Part shown: positions 1-10,378 of the stretch, in pieces | Position numbering within the stretch: the first letter of the stretch is position 1 | How the letters are laid out: each line of letters opens with the position of its first letter | DNA from: Linum tenue | Lineage: Eukaryota; Streptophyta; Magnoliopsida; Malpighiales; Linaceae | Direction: 5' to 3' | DNA: 64,000 nt | Assembly (NCBI GenBank): GCA_946122785.1 | Contig: CAMGYJ010000003.1 | Span: forward strand, 5,394,001-5,458,000 | Made by a program: the position numbers and the translations under genes | Notes under the pieces: generated by a model | Told to the model about the DNA's origin: nothing | Databases searched by the model: none | The model's input: only the letters and a program-made list of their open reading frames with translations

Positions 1-400
1 AAAAACCCAGTTCTGCCTGATCACACGGCCGTGGGAAATTTAGGTCTGCCTGTGTGGCTCTCCAAAACGTTGCGTTCGATTTACGCTACACAGCCGTGTG
101 GAATTTAGGTCTGCCCGTGTGAACTCTTTGTGAATTCCACACGGCGAAAAAGGGCCCTTTACACGGCCAGTATGGCTTGCCCGAGCAAAGGGGTTCCACA
201 TGGCCAAATCACACGGTCGTGTGGAATTTAGGTCTGTACGTGTGAAATTTCCAGCTTTTCGTCAAACGTCCCAACTTCGTCCAATCGACCCCTAACTCAT
301 GCCCAAACCTTCCTTCACGTACTAGGACCTGAAATATCACAAACAAGAACAACCTAGCATGAAATCGGCCTAAAACACGAGAGATGAGACTCAAACGGTA
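1..400 (-). mobile_element. LTR fragment (copy A of palindrome-bearing LTR family)
   Basis: This stretch resembles the reverse strand of LTR copies at 20743-29505 and 30790-32318. The shared landmark is the block around 326-372, 'ctaggacctgaaat' followed by 'caacctagcat' and 'aaatcggcc', which recurs at 32208-32250 and, inverted, at 20743-20800. It holds three copies of a word made of a short palindrome (CACACGGCCGTG-type at 22, 88 and 210) followed by 'aatttaggtctg'. No protein is encoded. Its right end at 400 is where similarity between the two arms of the large inverted repeat stops, so this element is present beside one arm and absent from the other. The rest of the element lies outside the window. 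Confidence 0.7.
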
Positions 401-1129
401 TGTAGAATTAGTGTAATATGATGATATAACATATGATAACAACTAATTAGCGGATTATCCTAAGCTCTAGACCTCCAGTTTTGAGTTCTATCCCTAAATT
501 CCAAATTATAAACCCTAACCCTAACCCTAAATCTCTAAACTCTAAATCCTTCAAATTAAAGTAAATCTTTAATGGGTTTTGTGCAAATTCATGTGCGTTA
601 TTGTTCATCACATCATAAGTGATGATTAACATCATTTTGACATAAATCACATGTTTAAAATAACGGTTATGAAGCGAGTGCACTGAATAATGCACCCAAT
701 AAAGTGAGTGCACCGAAGACGCCACAATCAATGAAAATGTAATTCCATTGATAATTTAAAGACTTGTATGAAAAAAGTATTAAATCTAAAAGTCTATTAA
801 GTTTATGTAATAAAATATAATTTTTCGTATGGGTATGGGTACATGTACATACCCAAATTCAAGGATAAAAAATCCAATAAATAGATGTACCAATTTACCA
901 TATATTTGAATTTCACCCAACTTAATTGGGTTAGATAGTAAAATATTAATGGATTTGAGCAAAATTGTCATCCCTATCCATGTGTAGTAATCAATCACAT
1001 TTAATAAAAACCCCACACAGTTGAAAAACTAAATTGATTACAAAGTTTCTCTAGAATGGAGAAATTTGTTGGGAAGATAAGCCAAAGACTCCCACGCAGG
1101 TTAATAAACCCAACAAAAGAAGAGAAAAA
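401..1129. other. Non-coding AT-rich stretch, remnant of inverted-repeat element
   Basis: I see no gene here. It contains a short run of CCCTAA units (511-530) and two 'gtgcac'-centred words near 679 and 708. The matching part of the right arm (43098-43561) looks like a whole small inverted-repeat element; here its outer half is missing because the arm stops at 401. Confidence 0.5.
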
Positions 1130-2432
1130 AGGTTATTCCCTGGTTGATCCAAACCTCCCCGATTCTCGAGTGAGTGATTGGATTCGGCATATTGATCGGT
1201 CTTGGACGCTGCTGCTATACGGAACATATGCGCTGAGGATGTCGAAGATGCTATCTCTTCGAGTCCCTATTGGTCCTGCTGAATCGAGGGATTGTTGGGC
1301 TTGGAAGCACACTGTTAATGGAGAGTATACTGCCCGCTCGGCCTACCATGTCCTTCGTGAAGCACGTGATTTGCATGCCACCCATCCACCTCAATTGCAA
1401 AGCCACCCCAATAGTGAAGATTGGAAGTGGATGTGTTCCCTCGCTCTACCTCCCAAGTTGCAGTTCTTCATATGGAAATGCGCTAAGAAAGCTATTGCGA
1501 CGAGGGAGCGACTTTTCACCTGCCGATGTGCTCCCAATCTGAAATGTCCAATATGTGAGATGCCATCTGAAACGATGATGCACTGTCTTTTCCACTGTCA
1601 GCATGCCTCAGAAACTTGGAACCTATCAGGGCTCCTTGTCACTGTGCCGCCTATGGATGCTTCATTTGCTTCATGGTTTTTCAATCTGAAAGACACCATG
1701 GGGGAGGCACACATCCGGAAGATAGTCTACTGCCTATGGAATATTTGGCTATCCAGGAATGCTTTCATCTTTGACAGTAAGGCCCCTTCCCCGACCTCTT
1801 TGGTAATTAAGTCGGCCCGTGACATCCTTGAATGGGAAGAAGCTCGAGTTTCGACACCTTCTTCGGTTCCTTACCGGCCAACTCAGTTACCTTCTCAGTC
1901 TAGGGGTTCCTGTTTCAACACTGAACCACCGCCCTGTACCCGAGTGATGTTCTGTGATGGGTCGTTCATCTCAAACTCGAGTCCGGCGGCATATGAGATT
2001 ACTATTGCTAACTCTCAGGGTCACGTGTACGACGGCAAGACTGAGACCTTCCTTTGTTCTCATCCGATTCAGGCAGAAGCTTTTGGTCTTCTCAATGCTA
2101 TTAGGGTTGCTTCTCAGGATAACATCCCAACCTGTATTCGTACAGATTTTCAGGTGCTTTCCCTTGCGCTGCATCAGGAACCCTCGGCATGGCCTTGGAT
2201 GTGTCGGGCTACCATTGTGCAGATGGTTCTTCTTCTCAGGCTTGCACCATCGATTCGTGTTGAGTTTGTTCCTCGACGTTTGAATCGATTAGCGGATTGG
2301 GTGGCACGACATGCTAGGGCGGGATCGTTACCAGTGGATTGGATTTTAATTGTCAATATTATTGCTCCACTCCTGTAATGTGACCACAGTTTTCCCGGTT
2401 TCGGATGGAATAAAAGGTTGCTTATTGTCAAA
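1130..2432 (+). pseudogene. LINE ORF2 3' end: zinc-binding RT domain plus RNase H
   Basis: This is the C-terminal part of a plant L1-type LINE ORF2 with the endonuclease and polymerase core missing. The first part is a zf-RVT domain (a LAPP-KLQFFIWK type segment, then CPIC...H-C-H cysteines and histidines, about 1430-1600). The second is an RNase H-like domain starting 'VMFCDGS' near 1945, with the acidic residues in CDGS, QAEA, RTDF and the C-terminal RLADWVARH segment. After the stop at 2378 the element ends in a short untranslated tail with an A-run (about 2431). One extra base near 1256 relative to the right-arm copy puts the start of the domain out of frame, so the intact-looking 440-codon frame has a spurious beginning. 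Nothing suggests host function. Confidence 0.8.
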
Positions 2433-2829
2433 AAAGATTATAGGTTAATTATCTTATTGAGCTATATTGTTTCTATTTCTCACTCCATCACACATAATGA
2501 TATAAATAGTTGGTAGAGCATGAAAAATGACTGTACTGTGAGATTAGTAGAACTCTTAGGCAACAGTAAAATAAGTTTACCTTTATATATAGTAATGGTT
2601 GCTCAGTTTCATATTCAATTCCTGCCATCTTGTGATGTAATTTCTAGGGTGAATGTTGAAGTTTTACCCTATGCTACATACTAGAATATCTCTCAATATC
2701 ACCAATATTAATCATTGTCTTAACCCGCATTCGATCTACTAAGTTGGCAGACAATACAAATTATGATTGCAATCAAGGGCGGAAGTTGCTCCGATTCCAC
2801 GACGTGGAATGAGGGTTTTAACTAGCAAG
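2433..2829. other. Unassigned intergenic stretch
   Basis: AT-rich sequence between the LINE relic and the copia-type element. I see no coding potential or repeat boundary in it. Confidence 0.5.
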
Positions 2830-2834
2830 AGATG

Positions 2835-3096
2835 TGTTGAATATGAAATGTGCCCATATTGTGAGCTGTACTCCAGACAGCTCTAGAGCCACCCATGATG
2901 CTCAACAGGCAGCCCATGTTGCCCTGCACTTCAGCAGCACACCCATTCTACTCTACTTCAGCCCATGCTTACAATCTAGCATGGTTATTGTTATTTATTG
3001 TTCCTTATAGTCTTTCATTCATGTATAAGTAGTGTAGAAACCATTCTGTACAATTCAAGCTTTCCATTAATAAAATCTTCATACACAAATTCATCA
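2835..3096 (+). repeat. 5' LTR of copia-type element
   Basis: 262 bp, TG...CA ends, ending directly at the primer-binding site. It has no insertion at the position where the 3' LTR carries a MITE, so it serves as the empty-site control. Confidence 0.92.
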
Positions 3097-3108
3097 TGGT
3101 ATCAGAGC
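3097..3108 (+). other. Primer-binding site (initiator tRNA-Met type)
   Basis: TGGTATCAGAGC immediately after the 5' LTR is the usual copia primer-binding site complementary to plant initiator methionine tRNA. Confidence 0.9.
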
Positions 3109-3188
3109 TGCAATCAGATTCCAGTGAGGGAAAGCCCAAGAAAAAGAAGAGGAAGAAAAGAGTTACGTAGAGTTTCATACCATTTTTC

Positions 3189-4055
3189 CAATGCTGTCAA
3201 AGCCGAGCCGGAGTATGACCCGGTAACGTGAACGGCTCGGTCATTAGTGGTCCAGCCGGCATTAGACCGTTTAAAAACCGTTTGAGAACCGGTACCTAAT
3301 AAACAGCCGGCATTCTCCCTGTCCCTTGCGCGAAAGGTGTTCCGTCTTTACCTCTCCCTCCTATCCTATGGCGTTGGAAGCTGCGATCTACTCACAAGAC
3401 CCGTTTGGTTACCCACCATTATTCAAGGACCACTATGGCTATGACTTCCAGCAAGAACAAGAAGAAGAAGAAGACGGCGCCCTCGGAATAATCCTCGAGG
3501 ACAAAATAATGTTCAACGATTCCATCGCCACATTTTCAACCCGTCGCCGCAGGAGGACGCTCTGGCGGGGTCCACGTCTATTGCCCCCGCACGGCGGAAG
3601 CGGCGGCGGACCAAGAACGCGAAGAACAAAGAGGAGATAGAGAGCCAGAGGATGACTCACATCGCGGTGGAGAGCAACTGGAGGTAACAGATGGCGACGA
3701 CATATGGCGTCGAGTGATGGCGAACGGCGACGGTGAACGATGACTGCGGAGGGCGAGGCTTCTTCATTCTTCCGTCTTCGTGTCTGGCTGCGCGAAGGAA
3801 GGCGAAAGAAATGAATTGAATTTGGGTTACGTTTTCATTCAGCCCCTTTCATTTTCATTTTCAATTTTTTTTATTAAAGCAACCGGCCCAAATGGTAAAA
3901 GCCGGCTGAGCGGCTCGAGCGGTTAACCGCTTCGGCCGCTCGCCGACCGCCCCAATTAACCACTCTGGCTAAATAGCTGACTTGAGCCGGTTTTATGGCC
4001 GGGTGGCGGTTTTCTCGGCTCGACCGGTCGACTCGGCTCGGCTTTGACATCACTG
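3189..4055. mobile_element. hAT-type DNA element carrying a host gene fragment
   Basis: An 867 bp element inside the copia body. Its ends are inverted repeats of about 22 bp (CAATGCTGTCAAAGCC... and its complement, two mismatches). It is flanked by an 8 bp duplication with one mismatch, CATTTTTC (3181-3188) and CATGTTTC (4056-4063). The 8 bp duplication and CARTG-type ends fit the hAT superfamily. Subterminal sequence is rich in CGGCTCGG/CCGGTT words. It has no transposase; instead it carries part of a bHLH gene (3368-3687). The other-arm copy is 39800-40667. Confidence 0.82.
3368..3687 (+). pseudogene. Captured 5' fragment of a bHLH94/96-like transcription factor gene
   Basis: The reading frame opening at 3368 begins MALEAAIYSQDPFGY and has a glutamate-rich stretch, like the N-terminus of the plant bHLH94/96/71 group. 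A different frame at 3595-3684 reads RKRRRTKNAKNKEEIESQ then RMTHIAVE, which matches the linker and start of the basic region of that group (usual form RKRRR...NKEEIE.QRMTHIAVERNRR). The fragment breaks within the basic region: R-to-S and R-to-W changes and a TAA at 3685-3687, and the helix-loop-helix is absent. A frameshift lies between the two parts. It is therefore a dead, transduplicated fragment inside an hAT element and cannot make a DNA-binding protein; antisense or small-RNA effects on the parent gene are only a possibility. Confidence 0.85.
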
Positions 4056-5460
4056 CATGTTTCCGAATCTCTATTCTTCTGTTCTTCGGTTTCCACTATA
4101 CAAAGTTCTTTTTCAATCCTCAGTCATGAGTGAGCATTCTCCAGGCTGCTCCTCGTCAATCATGCTTCCACCATTAGTCCATTCATTTCCAATCACGAGC
4201 AGGATTTTTCCAGGCTGCTCCTCTTCCATCTCATCCTTCCACCATCACAAATAAACACCACCATCTCCGGCCCATCTCAGTAAGGGTCATCTCTCATCCA
4301 GGCGAAGTCCTTTCCGCCTTCAATCAATCTCTATGGCAGATCAATTCCCGGGGAGAATCTCAGTCCGGCGAACTCTCTAGTAGCCACTGCCTTTAATCAA
4401 ATCGACGTCCGCGACTCCCCACAGCTCGGCATCTTCACCATCGGTCTCTCATCCCGTCGCAATCAGCATCATCACCGTCACCAGTCACGCTCCCCTGCCT
4501 TGCCCTGCATCATCCGTTGCCAAATCGTCGGGTCGCCATCGCAGCTCGTCGACATCTCCGCCGCCGTGCATGTCCCTATCTGGCGGATGACACCATCATC
4601 GGCCACGGTGCCCAGTCAAAGTCATCACCATCATCGGTCAAATCAGCGGAGTCGGGTGTCAGATCCGACATCCGAGTCGTCGTCGGATGAATCGTTGTCG
4701 ACGACGACCAGATCCAGTCACCAACAAAGTCATGGCATTGAGGACAACTACGACCCAAGTGTCGGGTGTCCCTTCCATAGCCAATGTTAGAGTGAAAGAA
4801 AAGCTTCCGTGTGCAAAGATTGTCAAGCCAGTGTGCGAGGTTTCTCCGATCAGGTTGTTGCCTTGACGTTAGACGGTTGTACGATCCAAGAAGATATCGA
4901 CCCCTCGACGTCCAAGAGGCAAACACAACCCAAGAAAAGATCGGCCCTCAGCTTCACGAGGTACTATCGATCAGATAGTTCCTATGGCGTTTTTAGACGG
5001 TTGTACGATCCAAAAATAGATCGTCCCCTCGGTGTATAAAAGGCAAACACGATCCCAGAAAAGATCGACCCCTCGGTGTTTATTATTGGGAAAAGACCAA
5101 TTATTCTTCACCTTTTAAGCTGGGCATTCACAGTGTTCATGCTCCAGCTTGAGGGGGAAAATAGGTAGGATAGGGATGCTAGCCCGTTAAGAATCTGCAA
5201 TATATCCCATAAGAAGTAAAGAAAGTTAGCTGAGAAGCAACAACTTATTCTGGGAGCCGTAAATGGTGCAAATCCGAACCAGTTAGTCGATTTAAGTCGA
5301 CATATCTATAAGGTTGCTCGAAGAGAAACCATCAGTGGCCTCCAATAACAACCTCGTTCAAGATGTTCAAAAGGCAATCACGATCCTAGCATGATCGTCC
5401 TCTTTTCCTATTTCACATTTCTTTTTCAAGCTTGACATTCTTGTCATTCATGTCTACGCT
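4056..5460 (+). other. Body of the copia-type element, non-coding
   Basis: No retroelement protein is recognisable. Between 4867 and 5085 a unit of about 125 bases occurs twice (each with 'ttagacggttgtacgatcc', then 'agaaaagatcg' and 'cccctcg'). A polypurine-like tract 'cttgagggggaaaa' at about 5149-5162 repeats the real one at 5459-5470, as if the 3' end of the body had been duplicated. Confidence 0.6.
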
Positions 5461-5470
5461 TGAGGGGGAG
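5459..5470 (+). other. Polypurine tract of copia-type element
   Basis: The purine-rich tract CTTGAGGGGGAG directly abuts the 3' LTR start, as expected for plus-strand priming. Confidence 0.88.
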
Positions 5471-6133
5471 TGTTGAATATGAAATGTGCCCATATTGTGA
5501 GCTGTACTCCAGACAGCTCTAGAACCACCCATGATGCTCAACAGGCAGCCCATGTTGCCCTGCACTCCCGCAGCACACCCATTCTACTCTACTTCAGCCC
5601 ATGCTTACAGTCTAGCATGGTTATTGTTATTTATTGTTCCTTATAGTCTTTCCTTCATGTATAAGACCATCTCCATCCAATTGCTTATTGCTATTGCTTA
5701 TTGGGTGGAATCCTATGTGGCAATAGCTTTAAGCAATTGCAAGGATGTAACACTTCTTTCTTATTTAGCAAGATTGCTAAATAAGCAATCCCCTTTGCAA
5801 TGCCACATAAGCAATTGGGACCCACACATTCATGCACTCAAATTCTTTCTTTTTTCTTTGTTTCTTTTCTATCCACTTTGTACACATAAAATGTATTGTT
5901 AAGGAAAAGAATATGTAGTAGGTCCCATCAATTGCAATTGCTAACATATTGCAGGGATGTAGGTGGTTTGAAATGGTTGAATTGAATAGTTGCTAAAGTT
6001 GGTAATGTGGATGTGGGGTCCATTTATGAAATGGCTAACCTATTGCAGGGATGGAGATGGTCTAAATAGTGTAGAAACCATTCTGTACAATTCAAACTTT
6101 CCATTAATAAAATTATCATACACAAATTCATCA
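5471..6133 (+). repeat. 3' LTR of copia-type element, interrupted by a MITE
   Basis: 663 bases; subtracting the 398 bp MITE and its 3 bp target duplication leaves exactly 262, the length of the 5' LTR. Followed by the duplication AGATG. Confidence 0.92.
5665..6062. mobile_element. PIF/Harbinger-like MITE (398 bp)
   Basis: The ends are inverted repeats GACCATCTCCATCC and GGATGGAGATGGTC. TAA flanks both sides (5662-5664, 6063-6065), and the 5' LTR shows the unoccupied site with a single TAA. A 3 bp TWA target duplication is characteristic of PIF/Harbinger elements. Open frames inside are chance. The copy in the other arm is 37793-38190. Confidence 0.88.
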
Positions 6134-6138
6134 AGATG

Positions 6139-8228
6139 AGATGTAATCCAGCCCCAAAGTACAAACTAGATGTGTACGTCAAGTCGCCCCCCAGGGGTTT
6201 ATTCCAGAAATCGACATATCGTATCATCACATCACCAATTAAAGTTGGAAGACTTTCCACGCTTTTAGGAGCCTTTTGTTTTTCCCACATTTCACACTTG
6301 ACTTGACATGGACCTATCTTATATATTATCAATGTCATTATTATAATGATCAACGACAATACCATGTTCCCTACTCCAAAACGTACGTTTTGTTGATAGT
6401 TATGGAAGAATTGAATGTTTATCAATTCGACTTGAGTTATCCGTATATTGTGATCATAGATAGATACAAATGTATACTATTAATCTAATTTCTTACTTGA
6501 ATTATGTACGTCATCTCAAATAACAATGCATTTTTACAAATATGACTTGTCTATTCGTTAAGATAATGACTGCCTTGTTTGATGAATATAAAGCTCATGA
6601 CAAAATACACAATTACCGTCTAGAATCAGAGGTTCTAAACTATCCTTAAAATTCCTGATTCCTGAATACCCTGCTTTGCAAGTTACAATTGCCTTCTATT
6701 CTTGTCTTTCTAGAAAGATTGGAAAATGGAGTGCAGGAAATGTAAAGGAGAGGAGAAGAGAGCGGACAAGTCACGCAATCAACAGTCAATTTTTTGTATC
6801 TAATCATGATTGTTCCACTATGCATGCATGGGTTTACTATTCGACGTATTATTTTTCACTCATTAAGTTAACCATTGGAGTAAACCAAACGGCTGACTTT
6901 ATATGAGACGTACGTGAGTGTCTTCTTATTAGTGGGAAATGATATTCCATTTGTTCTCGATGCATATAATTTCATATTTTTATTAGTGTATCTGATGATA
7001 ATGTGGTTGAAGTTTGCATGGACTCACCATTGAACATGCCATGTGTTTTAAGATAACGGGTGATATAGGGAGGCTTGAGGACTTGAACACGCGACCTCAA
7101 GGACAAATCAACTATGACGTCGTGTAAAAGACCAACCGTTTCCAATAACTCGAGTTGTTGAAAAGGATCCATGAACGAATTTTAACCACTTCCTTCTACA
7201 ATGATTGCTTGGAGAATTTAAGAAATTGTATCGTACCTGTGACTTGACGTGAAACAATTCCCTATCGACATATATGATTAAATCATAGTTTCTCAAACAA
7301 TGTATCGTACTGTTTAATCATATGATTAAATCATAATTTCAGGACAAGATATGCCGGATCTAGCTTTTACGAAATAACTTCAAGTATGGTTGTTGGTATA
7401 CCTACAAAACTACTGCTGACTCTACTCGTATGTGGCAGGGGCAGCCATTGTTGACCACGATTCATCTCCAATTCTCCATATCCATCCAGTAGGCCATTCA
7501 TACATTTATATGCATGCGTCACATCTACATCATCACGTTTGTTTCGAAAACCTAAGGAGTGTTCTTAATGAAATTATTGCGGGCCTTATGCCCTTATCCA
7601 TGCCGATCGATCGAGCAATGGTTGACGCCGACGAATTAATTAAGTCTTGGCAAGTTTAATTATCTGCGGTGTGTCTTGGTCAACGCAAATTTTAAGTAGA
7701 CTCCACGAGTTTAACGGATGATCGATCGAGTTAATACTTAATAAGTTACATCTTCAAATCATATCACGAAACTTTTTGCAACGAATACAATGTTGCTAGA
7801 ATTGTCGAGTCAAAGTACGATTTAATACGCTATATGATTTCCTTGCGTTCTCAGCATGATGATGCGATCGATGTCATTTCATGAGAGTATATGTAATGTA
7901 CGGGTAGTTACGTTGCTGCGTATAAATACACAATGTACATATAGTCAATGCGACTGATCATCTAACCACTAACCAAATTTGTATTGAATTTTGAGATAGG
8001 TATTCCGTTCATACTGTGAAAGTCTACCACCTCTCTAATTAGTCAACTTGTTCTTGGTAATCCAAATGCCCTAATCTTTATTTTGGATTGGGTTTCCCTT
8101 CTATTTCTCCGACCACCCATGGCACATACCCACATCCATCTAACCTAGAGAGTGAGATATCTTGGGCTCCTCACATAGTCCAAGAATCAGTCGCGCGAAT
8201 GGAGAATTAAAGGTCATTTGTATTTTTC
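6139..8228. other. Unassigned intergenic DNA
   Basis: About 2 kb without a convincing gene. Short open frames here have no recognisable domain, and none keeps length and sequence in a way that suggests selection. Several CGATCGAT-rich words occur near 7605-7730. Confidence 0.5.
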
Positions 8229-8406
8229 TAGATCCCGCAACTTTCGTTGTTACAACTTCATGAAAATAAAATTGATTGGTTTCTCTCCTCCTCTCTCATC
8301 AAAGTTTGGTGGTCGACGATCCAATATCTTCTGGTGACGGCCGGCAGGACTATCGCATGGTCGATAGCTCTTTTCCAAGATGTAACAACGAAAGTGGTGG
8401 GATCTA
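8229..8406. mobile_element. Small inverted-repeat (foldback/MITE-like) element
   Basis: Starts TAGATCCCGCAACTTTCG and ends with the near complement (GATCCCACCACTTTCGTTG read on the minus strand), giving inverted repeats of about 24 bp around a 120 bp core. A TA at each end would fit a Stowaway-type target, but no empty site is available. The phrase 'gaatggagaattaaaggtca' occurs just outside it at 8199 and again at 8494. Confidence 0.45.
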
Positions 8407-9165
8407 AAAAAAACTAAACTTGCGAGATTCATGAACTTTAATCGGCTGATTCTTGGCTTCATAAATTGAATTTTTAGTTGTTCCAGATCTAAGAATGGAG
8501 AATTAAAGGTCAGTTTTATTTTCCTAGTTTTCTTAATCGGCTCATATCTTCTTCGTTTTAACTCGGATTTTAATTTTTTTTTGCACAGACGAAACGAGTT
8601 CGTTGTGCTTTACAAAATCAGATCCATTTTCAATATTTTTTGAGAAAAAAGATTTCTTGCCTCTCGGTACCAACTGCATACCATATGATATTTTCTTCGT
8701 TTTTAATTCGTTTTTGAAAACGTTTGCACAGAAGGAACGAGTTCATCATGATCTATTGGATCTACAAAATTCTGGGTGAACAAATTACAGGACCAAAAAA
8801 TACCATAAAATACCATACAATACCACATTGTTAAAAGTCGTAAATGACAGTTAATATACTTCTATTATCATGTATTCAACCATCCTACAATCTTGGTTTG
8901 TTTATACCACCATGGTAAGCTTTTCAAACCATAGGTATGCTCTTATTTCAATACTAGTCAATACCATATGGTATAGACTGGTAAAAAATGGCTCAATTTT
9001 TTTGTTTCAAAAATATATCAAAGTGGATATCATTTTGAAGAGCACATTTAATCGGATTTATCTGTGCAAAAAAATTTAAATTTCGACTTAAAATGAAAAA
9101 TAAATCGTCCCTTAAAAATTAAAGAGGAAAAGATAAAAGGCTTTCCAAAAGAGAGGGATGCTGAT
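8407..9165. other. AT-rich unassigned stretch
   Basis: Contains two similar phrases around 8583-8645 and 8712-8780 ('ttttgcacagacgaaacgag' and 'gtttgcacagaaggaacgag'), probably a degraded repeat, and 'ataccata' words at 8798-8825. No gene seen. Confidence 0.45.
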
Positions 9166-9173
9166 GTCATCCT

Positions 9174-9856
9174 CAGGGGCGGATACATGGGCCTCTAGGG
9201 GTGTCCCGGGACACCTCTAAAATTTGGGGAAACGATTATCCAACCTCCGATAATAGTTTCGTATGGGTATACAAAATATAATTGGTAATCCGGGACACCC
9301 TAACATTTGAAAAAATGATTATCCTACCCTCGATAATAGTTTGCTTATGATTAACAAAATATAAGTGGTAGTCCGTGTTATTCCAACCTAGGACACTACT
9401 ATTATCAAACATATTCTAATTATGTTGCTACTCATTTGTTATTCTATTTTAAACATCATGCAACAGTAAAACGCTATTTCTTTATCCCCAACTATTTTCA
9501 ATACCTAATAATTAAACTACGTACACGCTACCCTTAATTTTGAATTGATTGTATGGTTACATGGCAAGTGTTGAAAGAGTCTTTTCTACTTCGAGCTACA
9601 TTAAGAACAAGGTTAGAAATCGAATATGTGATAAGTTCGTGAAGTATTGTCTAGTAGGATATGTAGATTTTTTTTAACAGTGCAGACACGGAGTTTATTT
9701 ATATCATTTTTTCAAAATATGAAAACACATCATGAATTTTAAGTAAAAAATTTAACAAGTATGATATTTTTAATATACGAATTATTTAATTTATTATTTA
9801 ATTAAATTTAATTTTTAAGAGGACACCCCTATGAAAATTTTCTGAATCTGCCACTG
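9174..9856 (+). mobile_element. hAT element relic with perfect 8 bp target duplication
   Basis: Begins CAGGGGCGGATACATG and ends with the imperfect complement TCTGCCACTG. GTCATCCT lies immediately on both sides (9166-9173 and 9857-9864). CAGGGGCGG ends and an 8 bp duplication are typical of hAT elements. Only the end of a transposase frame remains (9561-9680). The paired copy is 33981-34663, with the same duplication. Confidence 0.9.
9561..9680 (+). pseudogene. hAT transposase C-terminal (dimerisation domain) remnant
   Basis: The translation MASVERVFSTSSYIKNKVRN followed by R-CDKFVKYCLVGYVD resembles the hAT C-terminal dimerisation block (usual form A-SVER-FS...IK-RLRNRM-D..L...L..Y.E). Only about 38 codons survive and the catalytic part is gone. 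Confidence 0.75.
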
Positions 9857-9864
9857 GTCATCCT

Positions 9865-10249
9865 GATGTGAACGGGTTACTCATATTTACTCACCATAAG
9901 GTTAGTCAACGGATCTGGACGCCCGATACAGATTGAACCAACGGATATGCCACGGGTTGGGATAAGACTGTATATTAGAAACAAAACAAGCGATAAGGAA
10001 ATTACGACCAAGTCGTATAGTTAGTAAGCAACAAGCAGACTGCCAATAAATCTGGCAATGGATCGACAAGAGAAAAAGCAACCTAATAAAACCACTTGCT
10101 GTCTCCCTCTTGGAAATAATGGCTGTCTCGATACGGATACGGCATCCGTTTCTGTCCACGAGCCAGTTCGAACCTTCTCAAAGACCATTATCTACTTAAT
10201 AATAATTAACCAATAATTTAATTAATCAATAATATGCACCTACCTACAT
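9865..10249. other. Upstream region of the EG45-like gene
   Basis: No coding potential recognised. Becomes AT-rich toward 10200, as expected of a plant promoter. Confidence 0.5.
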
Positions 10250-10259
10250 CTATATATAT
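10250..10259 (+). promoter_or_regulatory. Probable TATA box of EG45-like gene
   Basis: CTATATATAT lies about 120 bases upstream of the start codon at 10379, a plausible spacing with a short pyrimidine-rich leader. Confidence 0.5.
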
Positions 10260-10378
10260 CCCGGCCCAAAAAATTAAATACAGTTGACTTCCTCTCTCTT
10301 TCCCCCAATTATAATTAATCCATCCCCTGCTTTCTTCTTCTTCAGAGAAAATCCTTCCAAGCTCTAACCACCATTACT

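Larger units (their letters stand above)
2835..6133 (+). mobile_element. Non-autonomous copia-type LTR retrotransposon
   Basis: Two 262 bp LTRs (2835-3096, and 5471-6133 after removing an insertion) start TGTTGAAT and end ATTCATCA. The element is flanked by the 5 bp duplication AGATG (2830-2834 and 6134-6138). A primer-binding site TGGTATCAGAGC follows the 5' LTR and a polypurine tract precedes the 3' LTR, both typical of Ty1/copia. The roughly 2.4 kb body shows no gag, protease, integrase or RT, so it would depend on enzymes from elsewhere. Two DNA transposons sit in it, one in the body and one in the 3' LTR. The near identity of the LTRs implies a fairly recent insertion. The same element is at 37722-41021 in the other arm. 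Confidence 0.92.

Noticed and set aside
511..530. CCCTAA repeats as a telomere or telomeric junction
   Set aside because: Only three units, interrupted, and the same run occurs in the other arm at about 43326-43345; too short for telomeric DNA.
1056..2378. 440-codon frame as an intact host gene
   Set aside because: It is the zf-RVT and RNase H end of a LINE with a spurious out-of-frame beginning, and the copy in the other arm is frameshifted.
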